From a virus: DNA of 64,000 nt. The stretch lies in the IMG/VR virus record IMGVR_UViG_3300027972_000007, positions 62,001 to 126,000 of that record; one strand, given 5' to 3'. The notes under the pieces are model-generated. The model did no database searches. It was not told the origin of the DNA and saw only the letters and a program-made list of their open reading frames with translations. Both the position numbers and the translations under genes were made by a program. Below, piece after piece: positions 55,965-63,245 of this stretch (within the stretch, counting starts at the first letter, position 1; every line of letters begins with the position of its first letter).

Positions 55965-56366
55965 TTACCTCGTTTTCCCGTGTTCATACTTTTTAACTAT
56001 TTTTTCTATCTGTTCTTTAGTTAAAATTTCTAAATATCCTGGTAATTCTTTTTCTCCAATTTCATAATACTTCTTTATGCATTCTTTTTGTTCGTTATTA
56101 ATTTCTTTTTCTTTTTTAATATACTTAAAAAACTGTTTTCTTTTGGGTAAAAATGAACGAAAAAATTCATAATGAATATGATTTGGTATATTTTGAAACC
56201 TATTTATTTGATTTACTACTGGAACAAAAATATCAGTCATTGAAACAAAACGATTTATCATAAACTGCGAATATTCTTTTCTAATTTCGTCATTATCGAA
56301 ATCAAACATCTCTTTTGTTTCGGTCATGCCATTAAGAAAAGAAAAAATGTTAATTTTATTTTCCAT
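55965..56366 (-). CDS. Clamp-loader small subunit, T4 gp62-like
   Basis: 133 residues from the ATG at 56366 (ATAGGAATTTTA). Pattern INIFSFLNGMTETKEMF...YSQFMINRFVSMTDIF...NQINRF..IPNHIHYEFF...LPKRKQFFKYIKK follows the gp62 layout: an N-terminal FxFLNxxxxTK motif, YxxFMINRxxS, and a basic KRKxFxKY. It partners the AAA+ subunit at 59185 to load the clamp at 60762. Shorter than T4 gp62 (187). Confidence 0.72.
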   Translation of the reverse strand: MENKINIFSFLNGMTETKEMFDFDNDEIRKEYSQFMINRFVSMTDIFVPVVNQINRFQNIPNHIHYEFFRSFLPKRKQFFKYIKKEKEINNEQKECIKKYYEIGEKELPGYLEILTKEQIEKIVKKYEHGKTR

Positions 56367-56388
56367 TAAAATTCCTATTTTTTTAATT

Positions 56389-56742
56389 TTACCCTGAATA
56401 AGCAACAAATTTATTTCCACACGCATTACATTTTAAAATAATTTTATACACTCCATAATACGACGAAAATTTTTGTGATTCGCCACATCTGCATACAATA
56501 TCACAATTTTTGTCTTTTTGAAATTTAATATTAAATCTATCTTCTATATCATTCAATAATTTTTCATAATACACAAACCAATTACGTTGATGTTCAAAAT
56601 ACACTATTCTATTTTTTTCATAATTTGGTGCATAAATTAATCCGTGTATTTCATAAAAACGATATTCTTTAGTTTTATATTTTTCATTTAAACAATTTTT
56701 CAAATAATAATTCCAAATATCTTTTCTAAAAACTGGTTTCAT
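56389..56742 (-). CDS. Hypothetical protein with C-terminal zinc ribbon
   Basis: 117 residues, AAGGATAAAAT site. C-terminal CRCGESQKF and CNACGNKFV form a zinc ribbon; the N-terminal half is aromatic-rich (WNYYLKNCLNEKYKTKEYRFYEIHG). No family recognised. Confidence 0.55.
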   Translation of the reverse strand: MKPVFRKDIWNYYLKNCLNEKYKTKEYRFYEIHGLIYAPNYEKNRIVYFEHQRNWFVYYEKLLNDIEDRFNIKFQKDKNCDIVCRCGESQKFSSYYGVYKIILKCNACGNKFVAYSG

Positions 56743-56948
56743 ATTTTATCCTTATACTGATACATCCCTAAAAATCTTGGTAATTTTTCGTTACACCACT
56801 TTTTATATTCAACCATAGTGTCGAATATTCTTAAATTACAATCATCTAAAACTGGTCTATATGTTTTTATATACCCACTTTGAATTCTTTCTTTCATACT
56901 TCTCTGTAATGAAAGTTCGAATCTATTTATTTTTTCTTTGTCCAACAT
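56739..56948 (-). CDS. Hypothetical short protein
   Basis: 69 residues. Basic, helical N-terminus then VEYKKWCNEKLPRFLGMYQYKD. Overlaps the nucleotidyltransferase gene end by 26 bases. Function unknown. Confidence 0.5.
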   Translation of the reverse strand: MLDKEKINRFELSLQRSMKERIQSGYIKTYRPVLDDCNLRIFDTMVEYKKWCNEKLPRFLGMYQYKDKI

Positions 56949-57423
56949 ATCTTAAAAAATCCTCTAATTCATCTATACTCAATATATCTTTTTTTCTATT
57001 TGCTGCCTTTTTACTTTTAATAATACCTTCTAAATTCAATAATGGGTATCCATCTTCAATAATTTTATATCTTTTGGCATCGTCATAACTATTAAACCCA
57101 TCTGGAGCAAAAACTATATCGAGTTGAAATGGTTTTTCGAACTGAATAAAATCTTTACCTCTAATTATATCAAGTTCAGTTAAAGTACTAATATCAAAAT
57201 TAAGTTTTTTTAATGCTTTTACTATTTTTTTATTATTTTCTAAATTTTTTTGAGGATATATATCAACATCTTGTGATGTATCTGGAAATCCTTGCATTAT
57301 TGCTGCACCTTTTCCAATAAACATATATTCAATTTGTAATTTATTGAAAACTTTTTTAATTTTTTCAATATTATTTACTATGTTATTTCTTTTATTTTCG
57401 AATAACCATTTTTTAAAATTCAT
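56923..57423 (-). CDS. Nucleotidyltransferase-fold protein
   Basis: 166 residues from the ATG at 57423 (GGAAGATTAGC). MFIGKGAAIMQGFPDTSQDVDIYPQK gives the Pol-beta-type G(S/K)-x-A-x10-DxD motif, and FQLDIVFAPDGF the third Asp. Resembles small nucleotidyltransferases of the AbiEii/MNT type or aminoglycoside-type family. Directly follows the lysozyme gene. Confidence 0.7.
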   Translation of the reverse strand: MNFKKWLFENKRNNIVNNIEKIKKVFNKLQIEYMFIGKGAAIMQGFPDTSQDVDIYPQKNLENNKKIVKALKKLNFDISTLTELDIIRGKDFIQFEKPFQLDIVFAPDGFNSYDDAKRYKIIEDGYPLLNLEGIIKSKKAANRKKDILSIDELEDFLRYVGQRKNK

Positions 57424-57424
57424 G

Positions 57425-57973
57425 CTAATCTTCCATTGGCGAATTTTCGCTTCTATCATCTAAATAATATACTAATTCATTAACTCTATTCATCCAACCA
57501 TTTAAAAATACATTCAGTTTACTATTTTTCAAAACTATTTTTTCATAAAATTCTTTACGTAGTTTTATATATTTTATAATAATTTCATCTTCTTGATATT
57601 GTTTCATTTGTTGTAATGTTATATCTCCAATCAATCCATCATCTTTAGCGCCAATACATCTCTGTAATAATTTATTAGCTTGTCTAACTCCTAAATTAAC
57701 ACAAGTATCGAAATGGAATATTGCAACTTCCGGTTCCATTTTATCGCATTTGCCTTTTAACCAATATAATTGAAAATATATTGCACTAACTTCTAATTTA
57801 GTTATTTTTTTAACAGAATATGGTAATTGCCCTCTTTCTTTTCTAAATGAATCAAAAACGGATTGAGTAATTCCATAGTTTGTTGGACCGCCAGAATCGT
57901 TGGGATTATTTGTATAACCACCTTCAAATTTTAAAACTAATTCTAATGCTTCTGCAAATATACTTTTTTTCAT
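57425..57973 (-). CDS. Endolysin, GH108-family muramidase
   Basis: 182 residues, GAGAAATTATT site. VLKFEGGYTNNPNDSGGPTNYGITQS contains the GH108 EGGY motif with catalytic Glu; AIFHFDTCVNLGVRQANKLLQRC and DGLIGDITLQQM form the peptidoglycan-binding part. Hydrolyses cell-wall glycan at lysis. No signal peptide, so a holin is needed; several small membrane proteins in the window are candidates. Confidence 0.88.
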   Translation of the reverse strand: MKKSIFAEALELVLKFEGGYTNNPNDSGGPTNYGITQSVFDSFRKERGQLPYSVKKITKLEVSAIYFQLYWLKGKCDKMEPEVAIFHFDTCVNLGVRQANKLLQRCIGAKDDGLIGDITLQQMKQYQEDEIIIKYIKLRKEFYEKIVLKNSKLNVFLNGWMNRVNELVYYLDDRSENSPMED

Positions 57974-57996
57974 AATAATTTCTCGTCATTAAAATA

Positions 57997-58257
57997 TTAA
58001 TGCCCACAATATGGTAATCTTTCTCTATCTAATTTAGGTATTTTTTCTGCCCCAATTGGCTTTATTTTCATTAAAGCATACCAATTATTTAATCCTAATG
58101 TTTTTTTAGATTCTATTACTGACAATTGGCGATGAACCTCATCATAATGATATCTACCGCAACATCTGCATAAACCAGACCAGCCAGGATTAACAATAAC
58201 TGAAGCGAAATAACAACATTTATTTGGTTTAACAAATACTGATTTTTCTTTTTTCAT
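57997..58257 (-). CDS. Small Cys-rich protein
   Basis: 86 residues. CCYF, CRCCGRYH and a terminal CGH form a probable zinc site. Basic C-terminus. Overlaps the GT gene stop by 4 bases. Function unknown. Confidence 0.55.
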   Translation of the reverse strand: MKKEKSVFVKPNKCCYFASVIVNPGWSGLCRCCGRYHYDEVHRQLSVIESKKTLGLNNWYALMKIKPIGAEKIPKLDRERLPYCGH

Positions 58258-58985
58258 GATTTAACCTTCAAATTTTCAATTAATTGAATAGTAAAAGGAA
58301 ACAGTATTCCTCTTTTAGTATATTTCTGTATTAATTTCTCTTTTCCTATTTTCCACTCGTCAGTTAATGATCCTAATCCTTCGCTTTTATGCTTTACTAA
58401 TATATCGGCAACTGCAACTTTATATTCGGTATTAATCAACATATCTAAACAAAAAGAAATATCATAAAAATTAAAATCAAATTGTTCATCAAATCTCATT
58501 CCATCCTTTAATATTTTTCCTCTAATCATTAACATTAATCCATCACAACATATTACATTATCGCTATAACCAATATTTCCCTTTATTAGATGTGTTTCTT
58601 CGTTATTGGAATGTTCTTGGACTATATGGCCAACTAATTTATCTGGCTCGTTAGCCCACCACATACAATTTTCTTTATATTCTAAACAACCAATAACTCC
58701 CAATAACCCAATTTTTGGATTACTGAAAACCATTTCAACTTTTTCTTCAAAACACTTATCTAATATTTCAACATCGTTATGTACAAAAATAACAATATCA
58801 TTATCATTTAAAGAATCTTTAATATGTTCGATTGCATCATTATATTTTTTTGTTAAAGTTAATGTTTCGCCTTCTTTATCAAAAACATCATAAGAAACAG
58901 TTTCTCTATTAGAAAAATATTTGCCAATATATTTTTCATATATTTCTTTATCGTCTTTATTTCTTGCAATTACAAATTTTATCAT
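58254..58985 (-). CDS. Glycosyltransferase-like protein
   Basis: 243 residues from the ATG at 58985. Pattern VIFVHNDVEIL, LLGVIGC, CDGLMLMIRGKI, FNFYDISFCLDML and VAVADILVKHKS matches a GT2-like family in which HND/DVE acts as the DxD region. Donor and acceptor unknown. Confidence 0.7.
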   Translation of the reverse strand: MIKFVIARNKDDKEIYEKYIGKYFSNRETVSYDVFDKEGETLTLTKKYNDAIEHIKDSLNDNDIVIFVHNDVEILDKCFEEKVEMVFSNPKIGLLGVIGCLEYKENCMWWANEPDKLVGHIVQEHSNNEETHLIKGNIGYSDNVICCDGLMLMIRGKILKDGMRFDEQFDFNFYDISFCLDMLINTEYKVAVADILVKHKSEGLGSLTDEWKIGKEKLIQKYTKRGILFPFTIQLIENLKVKS

Positions 58986-58993
58986 ATTCTCAT

Positions 58994-59182
58994 TCAATCC
59001 TTTTTACATAATTCTTTTTCTAAAAAAATATTTGCATTAACCCAATCATAGAAAATTTTTATGTCATGAATTCCTTCACCTATAATTTTAATTGCTTGTT
59101 CGTAAGTAATTTTATATTTATAAGCAAATTGTTTCGTTTGTGTTATACCATAATTAATTTGATCTTCACTTAATTGTTTCAT
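58994..59182 (-). CDS. Short helical protein
   Basis: 62 residues from the ATG at 59182 (AAGGTAATC). LSEDQINYGITQTKQFAYKYKITYEQAIKIIGEGIHDI; no motif. Lies directly after the clamp-loader gene. Confidence 0.5.
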   Translation of the reverse strand: MKQLSEDQINYGITQTKQFAYKYKITYEQAIKIIGEGIHDIKIFYDWVNANIFLEKELCKKD

Positions 59183-59184
59183 GA

Positions 59185-60126
59185 TTACCTTAAACACTTC
59201 TGAAAAAATTCAATTAATGTAGCACAAAAATTAATTTCTTTGTCAATAACTATAGAATCCCAACGCATACCTTCTGCAATAATAGATATTGCTTGCGCTC
59301 TTTTATCCTCTTTCAATCGAGGAATAATATTATCAAATATTAAACGATATAATTCACTATAATTCATACTCTTTTCTAATAGATATTTTCTTATTTTGGC
59401 ATACTCAACATTCATAATCATATCGTAAAATTCGTCATTCACTGCTTGCATATCCAATATTTGTTCATTAATACAATCATATATACTGGAAAATTGCTGT
59501 AATAGTTTTATCATTGAACGAATATCGGGATAATTTTTATCAATTATTTTATTGATAACTTCTTCTTTATATTCTACTTTTTTATACGAAAGAATTTCAG
59601 TTAATCTCTTCAAAATCTTAGGTTTCATTTCATCTACAACTTTTTTATCTGTCATATTGAAATCGACTAATTCACATCTTGATTGAAGAGGATCAATTAC
59701 TCTTGTAATTTGATTACATGTTAAAATAAATCTACACGTTTGATGAAATTCCTCTATAAATGCACGTAATGCTTTTTGCATAGCTACATTAGAAGTAGAA
59801 TCAATTTCGTCTAATATAACTACTTTCGGTTTTCCATTCAAACTTTTAACAGTCGCAAATTGTTTAACTTTATTTCGTATAGTATCAATACCAGTTTCTT
59901 CAGAAGCATTAATATAAATGAAATCGCAATCAATATCATTGCAAATTGCTTTAGCAGTAGTCGTCTTACCACTTCCAGGCGAAACCGAAAAGAAGATCAT
60001 ATTCTTAATTTCTCTTGCTTCGATCATTTTTGAAAAATATATTTTCAATTTTCGAGGCAAAATAATATTTTTTATATTTTTAGGACGAAAATGTTCAACC
60101 CACAAAAAACAATCGTACTCTTTCAT
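59185..60126 (-). CDS. Clamp-loader large subunit (AAA+), T4 gp44-like
   Basis: 313 residues, AAAGGAAAATAAT site. Walker A SPGSGKTTTAKA, Walker B VVILDEIDST, sensor LTCNQITRVIDPLQSRCE with an SRC arginine-finger motif. Loads the sliding clamp at 60762 onto primed DNA with the gp62-like protein at 55965. Gene order clamp-loader then clamp is T4-like, but with two small genes between. Confidence 0.92.
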   Translation of the reverse strand: MKEYDCFLWVEHFRPKNIKNIILPRKLKIYFSKMIEAREIKNMIFFSVSPGSGKTTTAKAICNDIDCDFIYINASEETGIDTIRNKVKQFATVKSLNGKPKVVILDEIDSTSNVAMQKALRAFIEEFHQTCRFILTCNQITRVIDPLQSRCELVDFNMTDKKVVDEMKPKILKRLTEILSYKKVEYKEEVINKIIDKNYPDIRSMIKLLQQFSSIYDCINEQILDMQAVNDEFYDMIMNVEYAKIRKYLLEKSMNYSELYRLIFDNIIPRLKEDKRAQAISIIAEGMRWDSIVIDKEINFCATLIEFFQKCLR

Positions 60127-60127
60127 A

Positions 60128-60589
60128 TTATTTTCCTTTGCGTTTCATTTGTTTTCTTATTTGCTTTTTATAAAATCTTCTCTGATTGCGGTTCATATTA
60201 ATATTTAACCCCTGCAAATACTGTTTCTGTTTTTCAGAATCAGGAAAAATGCAACCACAAGCAAATGGTTCACCTGTAGTTGCAGACCTCCCCAACCATC
60301 CCCTACCCCCACATTTTCTACAACCTTTTTTTGGTTCTTTAATATTGATTCCATTTTTTTGTGCTATTACTTTTATTATTTGATATGGATTTAAATTTTT
60401 CTTATCAACAATTTCTTTAGAATTTTGATCTAAATATTCTACATGTTCTTCGGGTACTTCGTATTCGTCTTGAAATTGATTTAAATCTGGCACTTTAACA
60501 TCAAAACTATCAGAACTTGCAGAAATAACCTGTTCTTTATATAAATCATTTGGCGTTGCACTCAATAAAATATTTTCTTGTTGTTCCAT
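60128..60589 (-). CDS. Hypothetical protein with DnaJ-like Cys motif
   Basis: 153 residues. Acidic, low-complexity N-terminal 75 residues, then KKGCRKCGGRGWLGRSATTGEPFACGCI, two CxxC-type knuckles as in DnaJ zinc modules, and a basic end (RNQRRFYKKQIRKQMKRK). Probably zinc-binding, possibly RNA- or protein-binding. Confidence 0.6.
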   Translation of the reverse strand: MEQQENILLSATPNDLYKEQVISASSDSFDVKVPDLNQFQDEYEVPEEHVEYLDQNSKEIVDKKNLNPYQIIKVIAQKNGINIKEPKKGCRKCGGRGWLGRSATTGEPFACGCIFPDSEKQKQYLQGLNINMNRNQRRFYKKQIRKQMKRKGK

Positions 60590-60759
60590 TATTTATCCCT
60601 TTTCAATATACGAACCATCCATAAAGGTTTTATTACTTTAATTCTTTTAAATTTCTTCCATCTCTTTTGTTTTTCATTCAAATAAGTGTAAACAACATTT
60701 AAATCTTTTTTAGCTTGTTTACACTTATTTGAAATACTTTTTAAAATATCTTCAACCAT
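60589..60759 (-). CDS. Short basic protein containing a 19-bp DNA inverted repeat
   Basis: 56 residues ending in a Lys/Arg-rich tail (KRWKKFKRIKVIKPLWMVRILKRDK). The gene contains a perfect 19-bp inverted repeat (60677-60695 and 60715-60733) in its first half. Function unknown; the repeat may be regulatory. Confidence 0.5.
   Translation of the reverse strand: MVEDILKSISNKCKQAKKDLNVVYTYLNEKQKRWKKFKRIKVIKPLWMVRILKRDK
60677..60733. repeat. Perfect 19-bp inverted repeat, 19-bp spacer
   Basis: TTCAAATAAGTGTAAACAA and its exact reverse complement. Located in the coding region of a small gene between the clamp and the clamp loader. A long hairpin in the mRNA or DNA is certain from the sequence; function is not. 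Confidence 0.85.
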
Positions 60760-60761
60760 TT

Positions 60762-61484
60762 TTACTCGTCTTTTTCTTCTTTTTCGCTACCTTCATTTAA
60801 TGATGCCACAAAAACTTCAAGATTTACGTTTTCAGTATTATAGACGAATCTAACGATACCGTCAGATGCAATATTAAGAGAATAATCATAATCGGGTATA
60901 AGTGTAAAAACTTTACTTGAAATGGTTATATTAAATCTCTTTTCTATACTTTTCTCCAACTTAAATTCATCTTCCCATGAATTAGAATGTGAATCGTTAA
61001 AACATCTTATAGTAACATTATCGTTGTCAATTTTAAATGATACTTTTTCTGCTTTAATCAAACCAATCATTTTCTTAACATTTCTCAAAATATCTTTATC
61101 GAGTTTCAATGTTACAAATTCTTGAGGGAATGTTATCTCTTTAGGGCCTTTCTGAATACTTTCAACATCAGACACTAGATATTTTACTTTTGATTTTTTA
61201 GAACAAATCAAAATCTTGTTTTCGTCTACTACCATACTCGGTTCGTCAAAAACGTTTAACAACTGATGAAATTCTGGATAATTATAAATTGCTAATGCTT
61301 CATCACCAAAATCAAACGAATCTGATGTGGCTGAAAGTACATACGCAACAGTTACTGCCGGATCAGTTCTTTTAACAATAACTGATTTCGAATCATTTTT
61401 CTCAAAAATGATACTTGGGTTAATAGTTGTAAGATCATTAACCAAATTAAGAAAATCTTTCTTAAACTTCAAAGAATCAGACAT
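60762..61484 (-). CDS. DNA polymerase sliding clamp, T4 gp45-like
   Basis: 240 residues from the ATG at 61484 (AAGGAGTTTGTTT). Three-domain toroid layout typical of gp45: SLKFKKDFLNLVNDL start, EFHQLLNVFDEPSM, VKYLVSDVESI, LKLDKDILRNVKKMIGL, FNITISSKVFTLIPDYDYSLNIASDGIVRF. It encircles DNA and tethers the phage polymerase. A 62-bp palindromic element and a perfect 18-bp palindrome lie upstream. Confidence 0.88.
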   Translation of the reverse strand: MSDSLKFKKDFLNLVNDLTTINPSIIFEKNDSKSVIVKRTDPAVTVAYVLSATSDSFDFGDEALAIYNYPEFHQLLNVFDEPSMVVDENKILICSKKSKVKYLVSDVESIQKGPKEITFPQEFVTLKLDKDILRNVKKMIGLIKAEKVSFKIDNDNVTIRCFNDSHSNSWEDEFKLEKSIEKRFNITISSKVFTLIPDYDYSLNIASDGIVRFVYNTENVNLEVFVASLNEGSEKEEKDE

Positions 61485-61532
61485 AAACAAACTCCTTATT
61501 TTAATTGTTTATTATTTACTTGAAATATACCC

Positions 61533-61550
61533 TATTTAAACGTTTAAATA
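61533..61550. promoter_or_regulatory. Perfect 18-bp palindrome upstream of the clamp gene
   Basis: TATTTAAACGTTTAAATA, identical to its reverse complement. Lies between the clamp start and the 62-bp element D; a likely dimeric repressor or activator site. No protein binding is shown. Confidence 0.5.
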
Positions 61551-61554
61551 CACC

Positions 61555-61616
61555 CTACAATTAAGGATAATAGAAAAGTAATATCAAAGTACAACAAAAA
61601 TTATCCTCAATTCTAG
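61555..61616 (-). repeat. 62-bp palindromic element, copy D (core orientation 2)
   Basis: Arms CTACAATTAAGGATAA (61555-61570) and TTATCCTCAATTCTAG (61601-61616); core GTAA-TATCAAAGTA-C on the plus strand, the inverse of A and B. Flank ...ATGAAATAACGT matches copy C. Lies between the clamp gene and the 61636 gene. Confidence 0.85.
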
Positions 61617-61635
61617 GTATGAAATAACGTGTTTT

Positions 61636-62379
61636 TCAATCTATCATCATAATCTTGTATAATTCTTGGATTTGACTTTCAATTTCAGTTTTTTTAGTAA
61701 TTTCTGCAGCATCTAAACCATCGCCTATTCCCATTTTATTAGTCAATTTTTTATCTTCTTCTATCTTAACTAATAAATCTGCTAATCTGTCTTTATAATC
61801 ATTTCCTCTTTCATCCCAATCAATAAACAACTTCATTATCTGTAATGGTCTTGTCCAATATCCTTTTTTATAATATTTACAAAATCTTAAAGCTGAAGAA
61901 ACAGGACAGTGAATATTTTTAATTGCTAAAAATTGCATTTTTTCGTGTTCTGCAAAATCTTCGTCTGCTATACATTCGTTTTCATTAATTATTGCAATAC
62001 GAGTTACTGTAAAATCAAAATTTTCTAATATCTCTTCAACTGTACCGTTTGTTTTAACATGAAATTCTTCTTTAGGTTTTATTAAATTAACTTTCGGGCA
62101 CGGATAAAAAGAAACTGACGGTTTAAATACTACTGATATTTCATTTTCGTGTTTATTTTCAAATTTATTTGAAGTTAAAATATTTTTCAGTTCATTAAAT
62201 GTTTCTTCATCTTTGCAATAAATATCAACATCGTCAGTTTGAGCTACTTTTTTAGTAGTAGAACAACAATATCTTGCATAGCCGCCGCAAATATATGCAT
62301 TCTTATCTTTCATTAATTCATACAACTTTTTAATTTCCGTAAAACCTCTTAATATTGGCAATTTAACAAAAGTGGTCAT
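61636..62379 (-). CDS. Nucleotidyltransferase-fold protein (poly(A) polymerase head-like)
   Basis: 247 residues. AYICGGYARYCCS, then DDVDIYCK, give the G-G-x9-DxD Pol-beta-type motif; FDFTVTRIAI a later Asp. C-terminal charged helices. Relates to phage nucleotidyltransferases of unknown substrate. Directly downstream of a DHH phosphoesterase. Confidence 0.7.
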   Translation of the reverse strand: MTTFVKLPILRGFTEIKKLYELMKDKNAYICGGYARYCCSTTKKVAQTDDVDIYCKDEETFNELKNILTSNKFENKHENEISVVFKPSVSFYPCPKVNLIKPKEEFHVKTNGTVEEILENFDFTVTRIAIINENECIADEDFAEHEKMQFLAIKNIHCPVSSALRFCKYYKKGYWTRPLQIMKLFIDWDERGNDYKDRLADLLVKIEEDKKLTNKMGIGDGLDAAEITKKTEIESQIQELYKIMMID

Positions 62380-63245
62380 TATTTCCTCAATTCTTCAAAA
62401 TTTTTATATAATATTAACTCTAATTTCTTAATCTTTATTTTCAAATCTTCGAAACTACTAAATTTAAATCCTGCTGCCTTTGCATGTCCGCCGCCCCATT
62501 GTAATTTTTTTATTAATGTTCCAATATTCAAACTATCTACATTATGACGAATACTAACTGAATTTTGACTTTGACTTATTATAAAAATAATTTTATATCT
62601 CTGTTTCAAAAAATATTCTGCTAATTCATTATAAAATTTATCAGTATAAAACATTAAACCAAGTATAATTTCTGTTGGAAAAATTTCTAATTCATCTAAT
62701 GCTTTTTGAAAACTCGCCTTTTCTTTCTGTATTAATTCTTTTTCAAAATCATTCCATTCAACTCTACCATCTTTAAATTCCTGTCTAAATCTTTGAGGAA
62801 AATAATGCCAAAATAAAATATTCAATTCTTTTGATTTAAAATGATTATGAATCCACATATCATAATCGTTTGTTAAATGAACTAATTCATTAAATTTCGA
62901 TAAATCAACTTTAAAATTCTTCTCTAAAAATAATTTTGTTAATTTTGCACCACAATATTTCTTTATTACAAATTTATTTATACTCGGATCGTGCCATTCA
63001 ATAATCGATTCGTGATGATCTATTAAAATAATATTGTCAGATAAATAAATATTATCTCTATTTTCTGGATGAATATCAGTCAAAAAAACTTTTTCATATT
63101 TACTATAATCTATTTTCTTTAATAAATCATCAAGAATACCAAATTTATAGCTAATATATTCAATATTAGGAAATACTTTTCCGAGAAGTATTTGGCACAC
63201 TGTTCCGTCTAAATCATCGTGAGATATTGAAAGTATTGGTTTCAT
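62379..63245 (-). CDS. DHH-family phosphoesterase
   Basis: 288 residues. SHDDLDGTVCQI, FLTDIHPEN, LIDHHES and the DHHA1 end GGGHAKAAGFKF are the catalytic motifs of DHH/DHHA1 nanoRNase/phosphoesterase enzymes. Could degrade short oligonucleotides or cyclic dinucleotides, which would matter against CBASS-type signals, but substrate is unproven. Confidence 0.88.
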   Translation of the reverse strand: MKPILSISHDDLDGTVCQILLGKVFPNIEYISYKFGILDDLLKKIDYSKYEKVFLTDIHPENRDNIYLSDNIILIDHHESIIEWHDPSINKFVIKKYCGAKLTKLFLEKNFKVDLSKFNELVHLTNDYDMWIHNHFKSKELNILFWHYFPQRFRQEFKDGRVEWNDFEKELIQKEKASFQKALDELEIFPTEIILGLMFYTDKFYNELAEYFLKQRYKIIFIISQSQNSVSIRHNVDSLNIGTLIKKLQWGGGHAKAAGFKFSSFEDLKIKIKKLELILYKNFEELRK

